Shown: positions 57,805-64,000 of the stretch, piece by piece
Layout: each line of letters starts with the position of its first letter
How positions within the stretch are numbered: the stretch's first letter is position 1
DNA from: Amycolatopsis sp. WQ 127309
Lineage (GTDB): Bacteria > Actinomycetota > Actinomycetes > Mycobacteriales > Pseudonocardiaceae
Length of the DNA stretch: 64,000 nt
Reading direction: 5' to 3'
NCBI RefSeq assembly: GCF_023023025.1
Contig: NZ_CP095481.1
Coordinates: forward strand, 2,790,001-2,854,000
The notes under the pieces: generated by a model
Database searches by the model: none
The model's input: the letters and a program-made list of their open reading frames with translations, nothing else
What the model was told of the DNA's origin: nothing
Program-made: the position numbers and the translations under genes

Positions 57805-57848
57805 GCGAAAACCCGGGCTGTCCACAGGGGGAGAGCCCGGGTTTTCGC
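57805..57848. terminator. Strong bidirectional terminator
   Basis: A perfect 15-bp stem (57805-57819 with 57834-57848) has a 14-nt loop and ends in TTTT. It lies between the convergent anti-sigma-like and ferritin genes. Confidence 0.9.
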
Positions 57849-57892
57849 GCTTTTGCAATGGGCGCAGTGTGGTGGGAAGTCAGTAAGAGCCG

Positions 57893-58447
57893 TCAGAGCG
57901 CCCCGCCGGCCACCGGCGGCATCTGCGCGTCCGCGCCGGCGTCGCCGACGGATTCGCGGTGCAGGTGCGCCTCGACCTCGAACAGGTTGCCGTTCGCGCG
58001 CTTGACGATCGTCAGCAGCGTGTTCATCTGCGAGATCTCTTCGACCTGCTCCTTGAGGAACCACTGCGTGAACTGCTCGCTGATGTAGTCCTCTTCGGCG
58101 CGCGCCGCCTTGGCCATCGTGGAGATGTCGGTGGCGACCTCCTTCTCCTGCTCGAGCGCGAGCTCGATGAGCTCGGTGACGCCGGAGAAGTCGTTGCGCA
58201 CCTCCCCGGTGCCGGGGATGTCGACGTGGTGGTCGCGGTCGAGCATGAACTGCACGAGCGCCATCGCGTGGTTGCGCTCTTCGACCGACTGCTTGTAGAA
58301 GTGCTTCGCCAGCTGCGGCAGGTCCTCGGCGTCGAACCACACCGCGAGCGCGATGTACTGCTGGGACGCGTTGAACTCGTTGTGGATCTGCGCCTGCAGC
58401 AGTTCGTAGAACTTGGAGCGCGGTTCTTTCTTGTTGATGAGGGCCAT
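57893..58447 (-). CDS. Ferritin (BfrB/Ftn type)
   Basis: A 184-residue four-helix ferritin. ELLQAQIHNEFNASQQYIAL holds Glu ferroxidase ligands, EERNHAMALVQFML has Glu/His ligands, and SEQFTQWFLKEQVEEISQM the third centre. It would store iron as mineral in a 24-mer. No heme Met motif is visible, so it is a ferritin rather than a bacterioferritin. Iron-box-like sites upstream suggest IdeR activation, as for bfrB of M. tuberculosis. Confidence 0.93.
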   Translation of the reverse strand: MALINKKEPRSKFYELLQAQIHNEFNASQQYIALAVWFDAEDLPQLAKHFYKQSVEERNHAMALVQFMLDRDHHVDIPGTGEVRNDFSGVTELIELALEQEKEVATDISTMAKAARAEEDYISEQFTQWFLKEQVEEISQMNTLLTIVKRANGNLFEVEAHLHRESVGDAGADAQMPPVAGGAL

Positions 58448-58508
58448 GCCTCTTACGGTACGTCAGAATGCGATTCAATGCCACTTCAGAGTGGTGATCT
58501 ACCCCCTA

Positions 58509-58526
58509 TTAGGTTACCATTCCTAA
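58509..58526 (-). promoter_or_regulatory. IdeR/DtxR-box-like site upstream of ferritin
   Basis: TTAGG-N8-CCTAA, with TTAGGTTA perfect on its left, resembles the 19-bp iron box TTAGGTTAGGCTAACCTAA but is one base short. It lies 62-79 nt upstream of the start, where IdeR activates ferritin genes. Confidence 0.55.
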
Positions 58527-58547
58527 AGAAAGACGAACCTAATTTTG

Positions 58548-58591
58548 GTAAGCCTTCCCTAAACTGTCGACGCCATTTAGGGAAGGCTTAC
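58548..58591. terminator. 16-bp inverted repeat, terminator or second iron-box cluster
   Basis: GTAAGCCTTCCCTAAA (58548-58563) and TTTAGGGAAGGCTTAC (58576-58591) are perfect inverted copies with a 12-nt spacer. The minus-strand reading TTAGGGAAGGCTTACCAAA matches 15 of 19 iron-box positions. The element follows the arcA stop, so it may be its terminator, an IdeR site for ferritin, or both. Confidence 0.55.
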
Positions 58592-58597
58592 TTTCAT

Positions 58598-59809
58598 TCA
58601 CAGAGGGTCGCGGCGCACCGGGCAGGACATGCAGCGCGGGCCACCCCGGCCGGAGCCCAGCTCGGACCCGGCGATCGGCAGCACCTCGATGCCGGCCGCC
58701 TCGAGACGCTCGTTCGTCTCGACGTTCCGCTCGTAGCCGACGACCACGCCCGGCGCCAGGGCCAGCGTGTTGTTGCCGTCGTCCCACTGCTCGCGCTCGG
58801 CCGTGACCGGGTCGAGGCCGGTGTCGATGACGCGCAGCCGGTCGATCTCCATCGCCTCGGCCGCGGCGGCCAGGAACGGCGTCGGGCCGGCCACCTTGAC
58901 GCCGCCGTCGCCGGTCGGGCGGATGGTGAACGCCATCAGCGAGTCGCGGGCCAGCGGGTACATCACCACCGCGTCGGCGTCGACCATCGTGCACACCGTG
59001 TCCAGGTGCATGGTCGCGCGGGACTGCTCGATCGGCACCGCCAGCACGGTGTGCGCGATGCCGTCGGCGAACACCGAGCGGGCCAGCGACTCGGCGCCGG
59101 CCGCGGTCGTGCGCTCGCCGACGCCGATGGCGAGCACGCCCGGCGCCAGCAGCATGACGTCGCCGCCCTCGATGGGCGCCGAATGCGCGCCGTACGCGCG
59201 GGCGGCGTGCCGGAAGTACGGGTGGTAGGCGTAGATCAGGTCCAGCACGGCCGTTTCGCGACGCCGTGCGGGCATGGTCAGCGACGAGATGGCCACCCGG
59301 TCGCCGATCCACGCCGACGAGTCGCGCGTGAACAGCAGGTTCGGCAGCGGGTCGACGGCGAAGTCGTGCGGGTGGTTCATCATCCGCACCAGCGACGCGC
59401 CTTCGGCCGACGGCAGCTCCTCGAACGTCATCCCGGCCATCAGCACCTCGGCGAGGCCGGCCGCGTCGACGCCCGAAAGGTGCGACCGCAGCGAGTCGGC
59501 CAGGTCGCCGCCGAGGCGCCGGTCGTCGACCGCCGCGTGGACGCCCGACGCGTGCGCGCGGGTGTCCTCGAGGGCGGTGCGGAGCGCGTCGGCCAGCAGC
59601 AGGACTTCGACGTCGCGGCCGCGCAGCACTTCGGCGAACGCGTCGTGCTCCGCCTGGGCCCGGTCGACCCAGGGGATCGAGTCGAACAGGAGCTGGTCGT
59701 TGTTGCGGGGCGTCAGCCTTTTGAGCTCGTTGCCGGGCCGGTGCAGCAGCACCGCGCGCAGAGGTCCGACTTCGCTGTCCACCCGGGGAGGTGTCGTTTC
59801 GTCGATCAC
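58598..59809 (-). CDS. arcA: Arginine deiminase
   Basis: A 403-residue guanidino-modifying enzyme. [20 protein letters not shown] and [20 protein letters not shown] match the ADI substrate and Asp/His motifs, [20 protein letters not shown] is typical, and catalytic Cys396 is in RCMSCPV at the end. It converts arginine to citrulline and ammonia. No arcBC or permease genes are adjacent, so it may serve acid or nitrogen balance. ATG at 59809. Confidence 0.93.
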   Translation of the reverse strand: MIDETTPPRVDSEVGPLRAVLLHRPGNELKRLTPRNNDQLLFDSIPWVDRAQAEHDAFAEVLRGRDVEVLLLADALRTALEDTRAHASGVHAAVDDRRLGGDLADSLRSHLSGVDAAGLAEVLMAGMTFEELPSAEGASLVRMMNHPHDFAVDPLPNLLFTRDSSAWIGDRVAISSLTMPARRRETAVLDLIYAYHPYFRHAARAYGAHSAPIEGGDVMLLAPGVLAIGVGERTTAAGAESLARSVFADGIAHTVLAVPIEQSRATMHLDTVCTMVDADAVVMYPLARDSLMAFTIRPTGDGGVKVAGPTPFLAAAAEAMEIDRLRVIDTGLDPVTAEREQWDDGNNTLALAPGVVVGYERNVETNERLEAAGIEVLPIAGSELGSGRGGPRCMSCPVRRDPL

Positions 59810-59822
59810 CCCCCGACTCTAG

Positions 59823-60635
59823 TCAGGGCAACCAGGAAACGTGACCCTTCAACAGGGCATACCCGACGAAGGACACGAAGTCGAACAGCGTGTGCGCGGC
59901 GACGAGCGGCCACAGGCGATTGGTCTTCTGCCACAGCCGCCCGAACACCAGGCCCATGATCAGGTTGCCGACGAACCCGCCGAAGCCTTGGTAGAGGTGG
60001 TACGAACCGCGCAGCACGGCCGCGCCGAACAGCGCGTTGTTCTCGCGGACGCCGAGCTGGCGCAGCCGGGTCAGCAGGTACCCGATCACCAGCACTTCCT
60101 CGGCGAAGGCGTTGCCGAACGCCGAGAGCGTCAGCGAGATCGGCCGCCACCACGTGTCGTTCAAAGTGGACGGTTGCACCGCCAGGCTGAAGCCGAGGTG
60201 GTAGGAGATGAAGTACAGCGCCAGCCCGGGAATCCCGATGACGGCGGCGAGCGCGACGGTCAGCAGCGCGTCGCGGCCGGGGGCGCGGCGGTCCAGCCCC
60301 ACCTGGGTGATCTTCACGCCCGCGCGCCACAGCAGGTACAGCCCGAGCGCGCCCCAGCCGACCAGCTGCGCGGCCGAGAGCAGCTGTTTGAGCAGGTCGA
60401 TCAGGCTCGCCGCGGCCTGGGGCACGTTGAGCTGCACCTGCTGCTGCGCCAGCGGTGCGGGCTGCAGCAGGGAGTCCACAAGGGACAGCAGGCTGCGCAC
60501 CCCGGACAGGCCGAGTGTGATCCCGAAGACGATCAGCAGCTCGATCTTGATCGCCTTGCGCTCGCGCGGGTCCTCGATCGCGTCCGGGAAGTCCGGGCGG
60601 GCCGGGGCCAGCCACGATCGCGCGGTGAAGGTCAT
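59823..60635 (-). CDS. CPBP-family (Abi/CAAX) intramembrane metalloprotease
   Basis: A 270-residue membrane protein with about seven helices. The glutamate motif FGNAFAEEVLVIGYLL, RGSYHLYQGFGG and PLVAAHTLFDFVSFVGY are the conserved Glu/Arg and His motifs of the CPBP family. Members process prenylated or other membrane peptides, and some confer immunity to bacteriocins. It overlaps nothing, and its start is only 22 nt from the divergent PPOX gene. Confidence 0.88.
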   Translation of the reverse strand: MTFTARSWLAPARPDFPDAIEDPRERKAIKIELLIVFGITLGLSGVRSLLSLVDSLLQPAPLAQQQVQLNVPQAAASLIDLLKQLLSAAQLVGWGALGLYLLWRAGVKITQVGLDRRAPGRDALLTVALAAVIGIPGLALYFISYHLGFSLAVQPSTLNDTWWRPISLTLSAFGNAFAEEVLVIGYLLTRLRQLGVRENNALFGAAVLRGSYHLYQGFGGFVGNLIMGLVFGRLWQKTNRLWPLVAAHTLFDFVSFVGYALLKGHVSWLP

Positions 60636-60657
60636 GCGCGCACGCTACCTTCGACGT

Positions 60658-61119
60658 ATGCCCAGGACTATCGCCACCAACGAGACCGTCGACCGCGCCG
60701 AGCTGGTCGAGTTCCTGTCCACCCGCCACCGCGCGATCCTGCTGACCGCGAAGGCCGACGGCGGCGCGCAGCTCTCGCCCGTCACCTGCGGCGTCGACGC
60801 CGAGGGCCGGCTGGTCATCTCGACCTACCCGAAGCGCGCGAAGATCGTGAACATCAAGCGGAACCCGCAGGTGTCGGCCTGCATCCTGTCCGACGAGTGG
60901 AACGACCGGTGGGTCCAGCTCAACGGCACCGCCGAGGTGCTGGACATCCCGGACTCGGTCGAACCGCTCGTCGACTACTTCCGCAGCATTTCGGGCGAAC
61001 ACCCGGACTGGGACGAATACCGCGAAGCCATGGTCAAGCAGGGCAAGAGCATCATCCGCGTGACGATCGAGAGCTGGGGTCCGCTCGCGAAGGGCGGCTT
61101 CCCCGCTGAACTAGCCTGA
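60658..61119 (+). CDS. PPOX-class flavoprotein, F420-dependent type
   Basis: A 153-residue split-barrel protein. LSTRHRAILLTAKADGGAQL, VISTYPKRAKIVNIKRNPQV and VQLNGTAEVLDIPD are the conserved cofactor segments; EHPDWDEYREAMVKQGKSII ends the family core. It likely uses F420 or FMN. TACCTT 7 nt ahead of the ATG suggests a leaderless start. Its 3' end overlaps the convergent DUF2470 gene by 9 bp. Confidence 0.85.
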   Translation: MPRTIATNETVDRAELVEFLSTRHRAILLTAKADGGAQLSPVTCGVDAEGRLVISTYPKRAKIVNIKRNPQVSACILSDEWNDRWVQLNGTAEVLDIPDSVEPLVDYFRSISGEHPDWDEYREAMVKQGKSIIRVTIESWGPLAKGGFPAELA

Positions 61120-61905
61120 CGCGCCCCGCAGGAACGGGCAGCCGACGAGCCGCCGCAGCTCCACCGCGAGCTGCGGCGGGCTGTCCACGGACTTCGAGAA
61201 CGCCAGCCGCACGTCGTGGTCGCCGGCGTCGGACTCGACGCGCAGCCGCAGCCCGAACCGGTCCAGCCCGAGCGGCCGGATCCGGCCGCCGCGCAGGTCT
61301 GCCGGCAGGTGCTTGGCCAGCTGCTCGACGACGTCGGAGTGGTCGCTTTCCAGGTGCCGCAGCCACTGGGCCTCGTAGTCGTGGAACGGGTCCGGCGGCG
61401 CGGCGCTGAACATGTGCGGCCTCAGCGAGTGCGTGCCTTCGGCGTCGGCGAGCACGAGTGACGCGGGGGTGAGCCGCAGCAGCGTCAGGCCGTGGCCGAC
61501 GTCGAGGAGCCGCTCGTCCGGCCGGCTTTCGGCGATCGCCACCGCCCGCGCGCGGGCCGAGACCGGCGACAGCGGCCGCAGCCAGCCGGTGATCCAGAGC
61601 AGGCCGCGGATCGGCTCGCGCAGGTCGACCGGCGCCTGGTCGGCGAGCTCCACCATCACGGCCAGCTCGCCGCGCTGGGTTTCCTTGCTCGCGCGGACCA
61701 TCGGGTGCTCGTCGGGCAGCAGCACGCTCACGCTGCCGCTGTGGTGCACGTGGTGCAGGACCGGGACGACGCGCTCGGACTCTAGTCCGGCGCGTTCGCA
61801 GGTGGGCATCAGTGACGCCGGGCCGTTGCGAGTCGCGATCGTCTTCGCGCGCTCGGCGGGGTTCGGGGCCGGCGGGCGGCGGATGGATGTCGGTGCTTCG
61901 GTCAC
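61111..61905 (-). CDS. DUF2470-domain protein with IdeR box
   Basis: A 264-residue protein. The N-terminal split-barrel-like part has VPVLHHVHHSGSVSVLLPDE and ELAVMVELADQAPV. A C-terminal DUF2470 region follows, with HDYEAQWLRHLESDHSDVVE and LAVELRRLVGCPF. DUF2470 domains occur in heme-degrading or heme-utilisation flavin-like enzymes, so iron release from heme is a fair guess. GTG 61905 follows AGGAGGTGAG. An iron box overlaps the promoter, predicting derepression when iron is scarce. Confidence 0.8.
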   Translation of the reverse strand: MTEAPTSIRRPPAPNPAERAKTIATRNGPASLMPTCERAGLESERVVPVLHHVHHSGSVSVLLPDEHPMVRASKETQRGELAVMVELADQAPVDLREPIRGLLWITGWLRPLSPVSARARAVAIAESRPDERLLDVGHGLTLLRLTPASLVLADAEGTHSLRPHMFSAAPPDPFHDYEAQWLRHLESDHSDVVEQLAKHLPADLRGGRIRPLGLDRFGLRLRVESDAGDHDVRLAFSKSVDSPPQLAVELRRLVGCPFLRGASG

Positions 61906-61919
61906 GGCTCACCTCCTAC

Positions 61920-61938
61920 TTAGGTGAGCCTAACCTGA
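61920..61938 (-). promoter_or_regulatory. Strong IdeR/DtxR iron box
   Basis: TTAGGTGAGCCTAACCTGA matches 16 of 19 positions of TTAGGTTAGGCTAACCTAA. It ends 15 nt from the DUF2470 start codon, beside the ribosome-binding site, so iron-loaded IdeR would block transcription. Confidence 0.85.
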
Positions 61939-62048
61939 ATTCTCCGGTCTGGGTAGTCGCTCGTTTGCGGCGGGCCGCACGGGGCCGTTCCGCTGAACGG
62001 AGTATCCGGTAACGCCGATGACCGGTTTGCCGAAAGGGTCGGTGACCA

Positions 62049-63122
62049 GTGCCGACACGGTGGGGGCCCAGCGTGCAGATCGTCCCGGTTCCCGAACGCG
62101 TGCGCGCGTTCGAGTTCGACCCCGCCACGCCGTCCGGCGCGGTGCCGATCTTCGGCGAGTACCTCGACCGGATCGGCCGCAGCACCGCGAACCAGCGGCT
62201 GGTGGGCCTGCCGTTCGTGTTCCTCGGCGTCACCCAGTTCTTCACCGGGACGGGCATCGCGCTGCCGGTGTCCATCGTCGCGCTCTTCGGCGTCTTCGAG
62301 CTGTTCTGGATCTACCGCGGCCGCGCCTGGGTGCCCGAGACGCGGCTGAAGCGCGTGCCGTTCCGGCCGGTCGACATCACCGCGGACGGCCTGGTCGCCG
62401 TCGGCCGGACGGTCGGCGTCCGGCTGCCGGACGGTCGCTGGCTGCGGATCCGGCTCACCGAGGCGTACCGGCTGCTGCTGGCCGGGCACCGGCGGGTGTG
62501 GCTGCTGGGCTCGGGCCCGAAGGTGTTCGTCGGCTTCCCCGGCGTCGTGCGCGTTCGCCGCGCCCGGATCCACGACGCGCCGCCCGCGGGCGCGGTCGCC
62601 GTCGCGCCCACGGCGTGGTCCGGCTCGCCGCGGCTCGACCCTGTGCTCGCCGCGCACCGGCGCCGGCTCGCCCGCGAGCTGTGGGAAGCCGCCGCGTTCC
62701 TGCTGGCCCTGGCCGGGTTCGCGACCTGGGTGCGGCTCGACTTCCCGGCGGACGACCGGCTGACCGGGTTCGCCGTCTCGACGGCCACCGGGTTCGCGGT
62801 GGCCGCGCTGGCGGGCGCGATCGCCGTGCTGACGCGCTCGGTCGGCTACCTCCGGCCGCAGCCGGCGGAGCACTGGACCGAGCTGCGCGCGGTGCTGGAC
62901 GGCCCGGTGCGGATCAGCGCGCACGGCTCTGCCCGGGTGAGCGGCCTGACGATGCTCGCCGACGGCCGGGTCGTCCCGTTCCGGCTGCGCGACGTCGACG
63001 CGTCGATGGCCGCGAACGTCGCGACGACCGGCCGGCTGTGGATCGCCGGCGTTCCGCGCCCGGGCCGGGCCGCCACCGGTGTGCCCGGCTACCCGGTGCT
63101 GGGGACGGTCCGGCTCGGCTGA
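62049..63122 (+). CDS. Membrane protein of unknown function, four helices
   Basis: A 357-residue protein. Hydrophobic helices are at about residues 50-68, 72-90, 215-232 and 244-265. A long cytoplasmic Arg-rich loop (about 92-205) has VAVGRTVGVRLPDGRWLRIR and VVRVRRARIHDAPP, and a soluble C-terminal domain has the segment LWIAGVPRPGRAATGVPGYP. No family is recognised. GTG 62049 is used; GTG 62073 is a good alternative with GGTGGGG ahead. The tail overlaps the convergent MFS gene by 34 bp. Confidence 0.6.
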   Translation: MPTRWGPSVQIVPVPERVRAFEFDPATPSGAVPIFGEYLDRIGRSTANQRLVGLPFVFLGVTQFFTGTGIALPVSIVALFGVFELFWIYRGRAWVPETRLKRVPFRPVDITADGLVAVGRTVGVRLPDGRWLRIRLTEAYRLLLAGHRRVWLLGSGPKVFVGFPGVVRVRRARIHDAPPAGAVAVAPTAWSGSPRLDPVLAAHRRRLARELWEAAAFLLALAGFATWVRLDFPADDRLTGFAVSTATGFAVAALAGAIAVLTRSVGYLRPQPAEHWTELRAVLDGPVRISAHGSARVSGLTMLADGRVVPFRLRDVDASMAANVATTGRLWIAGVPRPGRAATGVPGYPVLGTVRLG

Positions 63123-64000
63123 GCGGGCGTGCGGTCGCGGCGGGGCAGCAGGAACGGCGTCGCCAGGATCAGCACGCCGGCGACGCCGATCGCGACGCGC
63201 GGGCCGGTGACGCCGGCGAGCACACCCCAGAGCGCGGTCATCGCCGCGATGCTCGCCCGGGTGCTGACCGACCACGCCGACAGCGCCCGCGCGACGCGGT
63301 CGGCGGGGATCTGGTCGAGCCGGTAGGTGGCCAGGACCGGGTTGTAGACGCTGCAGAAGAAGATCAGGCCGAACTCGATGGCCATCACGAAGGCGAGCCC
63401 GCCGGGCCCCGCGGGCAGGAAAGCCAGCCCGAGCAGCCAGAACGCGCGCAGCACTCCCGACGTCCACAGCACGTTGTGCCGGCCGAACCGCGCGACGAGC
63501 CGCGGGGTCAGCCGCGAGCCGACGAGTCCGCCGAGGCACGGCACCGCGAACGCGAGCCCGTACTGCCACGGCGTGAACCCGAGCTGTCCGAGCATGAGCA
63601 CGGCCAGCAGCGGCTCGGTCCCCATGATCAGGCCGTTGAACAGCAACGTGTTGAGGAGCAGCGGCCGCAAGCCCGGGTGCGTCAGCAGGAAGCGCCACCC
63701 CGCGGCCAGATCGCTCGCCCGCAGCCGCGACGCCGTGCGCGCGGGCGGCGGTTCCGTCCCGCCGATCGCCCGGATCCCCAGCGCCGAAAGCAAAAAGCTG
63801 ACGGCGTTGGCGACCACCGTCGTCACCGGCCCGAGCAGCCCGAACGCCGCGCCGCCGAGTGGCGGGCCGAGCGCGGTGGCCGTCCAGGTCGTCGACTCGA
63901 ACCGCCCGTTCGCGACGAGCAGGTCTTCCGGCGGCACCAGCGCCTTCAGGAAAGCGCCGCTCGCCGCGGTGAAGGCGATGTCGGCGGAGGCGACGACGAC
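63089..64000 (-). CDS. MFS transporter (EntS/enterobactin-exporter-like), 5' end outside window
   Basis: The frame is open to the window end; 303 residues are seen with about seven or eight helices. GPPLGGAAFGLLGPVTTVVA and RLTPRLVARFGRHNVLW fit the MFS set related to EntS and macrolide-type exporters. The start lies beyond the right edge. Its closeness to the IdeR-controlled DUF2470 gene would suit a siderophore exporter, but this cannot be shown from the part present. Confidence 0.75.
   Translation of the reverse strand, partial: VVVASADIAFTAASGAFLKALVPPEDLLVANGRFESTTWTATALGPPLGGAAFGLLGPVTTVVANAVSFLLSALGIRAIGGTEPPPARTASRLRASDLAAGWRFLLTHPGLRPLLLNTLLFNGLIMGTEPLLAVLMLGQLGFTPWQYGLAFAVPCLGGLVGSRLTPRLVARFGRHNVLWTSGVLRAFWLLGLAFLPAGPGGLAFVMAIEFGLIFFCSVYNPVLATYRLDQIPADRVARALSAWSVSTRASIAAMTALWGVLAGVTGPRVAIGVAGVLILATPFLLPRRDRTPAQPSRTVPSTG

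Overview
The window is a very GC-rich actinobacterial chromosome segment. Several traits point to Pseudonocardiales, most like Amycolatopsis: frequent GTG and TTG starts, many leaderless genes with a TANNNT box 6-8 nt before the start codon, a mycothiol S-conjugate amidase, two F420/PPOX-type flavoproteins, a DUF5926 protein, three ECF-type sigma factors, and IdeR- and DasR-like operators. The genus is an inference. No plasmid, phage, transposase, CRISPR or rRNA feature was seen. One tRNA gene, tRNA-Gly(GCC), lies at 32141-32213.

Left part (1-16.7 kb): the end of an osmoprotectant-binding protein; a divergent HxlR regulator facing a RibD-like reductase and a PPOX protein, with a palindromic operator between them; a TM0106-type RecB-like nuclease; a PadR regulator whose operator covers its own -10 box, followed by a methyltransferase; an SDR, a UDP-glucose dehydrogenase, a VOC protein and a gamma-glutamyltransferase; an ECF sigma factor overlapping a two-domain VOC protein; an MFS efflux pump divergent from an MmyB-type regulator, with repeated CTGGTACCAG sites; and a NarL-type two-component system. 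A 28-residue membrane protein sits at 16669-16755.

Cell-surface block (16.8-29.6 kb): two paralogous membrane proteins flank an AlgX/AlgJ-like O-acetylation protein, a methyltransferase and a 1058-residue methyltransferase / coiled-coil / GT2 / GT4 fusion. Then come an unknown gene with an SOS-like box, a PknB-type kinase, DUF2716 and Imm7-like proteins, and a YiaAB protein.

Middle part (29.6-48.6 kb): a Tat-exported phospholipase C-like enzyme; a chitin-active LPMO with two DasR-like sites; tRNA-Gly; a sigma factor fused to a zinc-finger and membrane module; an Fpg/Nei glycosylase; a LytS/BtsS-like kinase; an S49 peptidase; a Phd/RelE toxin-antitoxin pair; an acyl-CoA ligase with a double TetR regulator; a GH16 glucanase with a CRP-like site; and a LytTR response regulator followed by two small-subunit plus sodium:solute symporter pairs. 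The kinase and the LytTR regulator are probably partners separated by about 6 kb.

Right part (48.6-64 kb): a palindrome and direct-repeat cluster with an exact 21-bp period; rhodanese and DUF4328 genes; a TetR / MFS / mycothiol-conjugate-amidase detoxification locus; a 512-bp gene-free stretch of roughly 76-bp imperfect tandem repeats; a P450; DUF5926 and DUF952 proteins; a SigE-family sigma factor with a membrane partner; and an iron-linked region with ferritin behind IdeR-like sites, arginine deiminase, a CPBP protease, a PPOX protein, a DUF2470 protein with a strong IdeR box, and an MFS exporter cut by the window edge.
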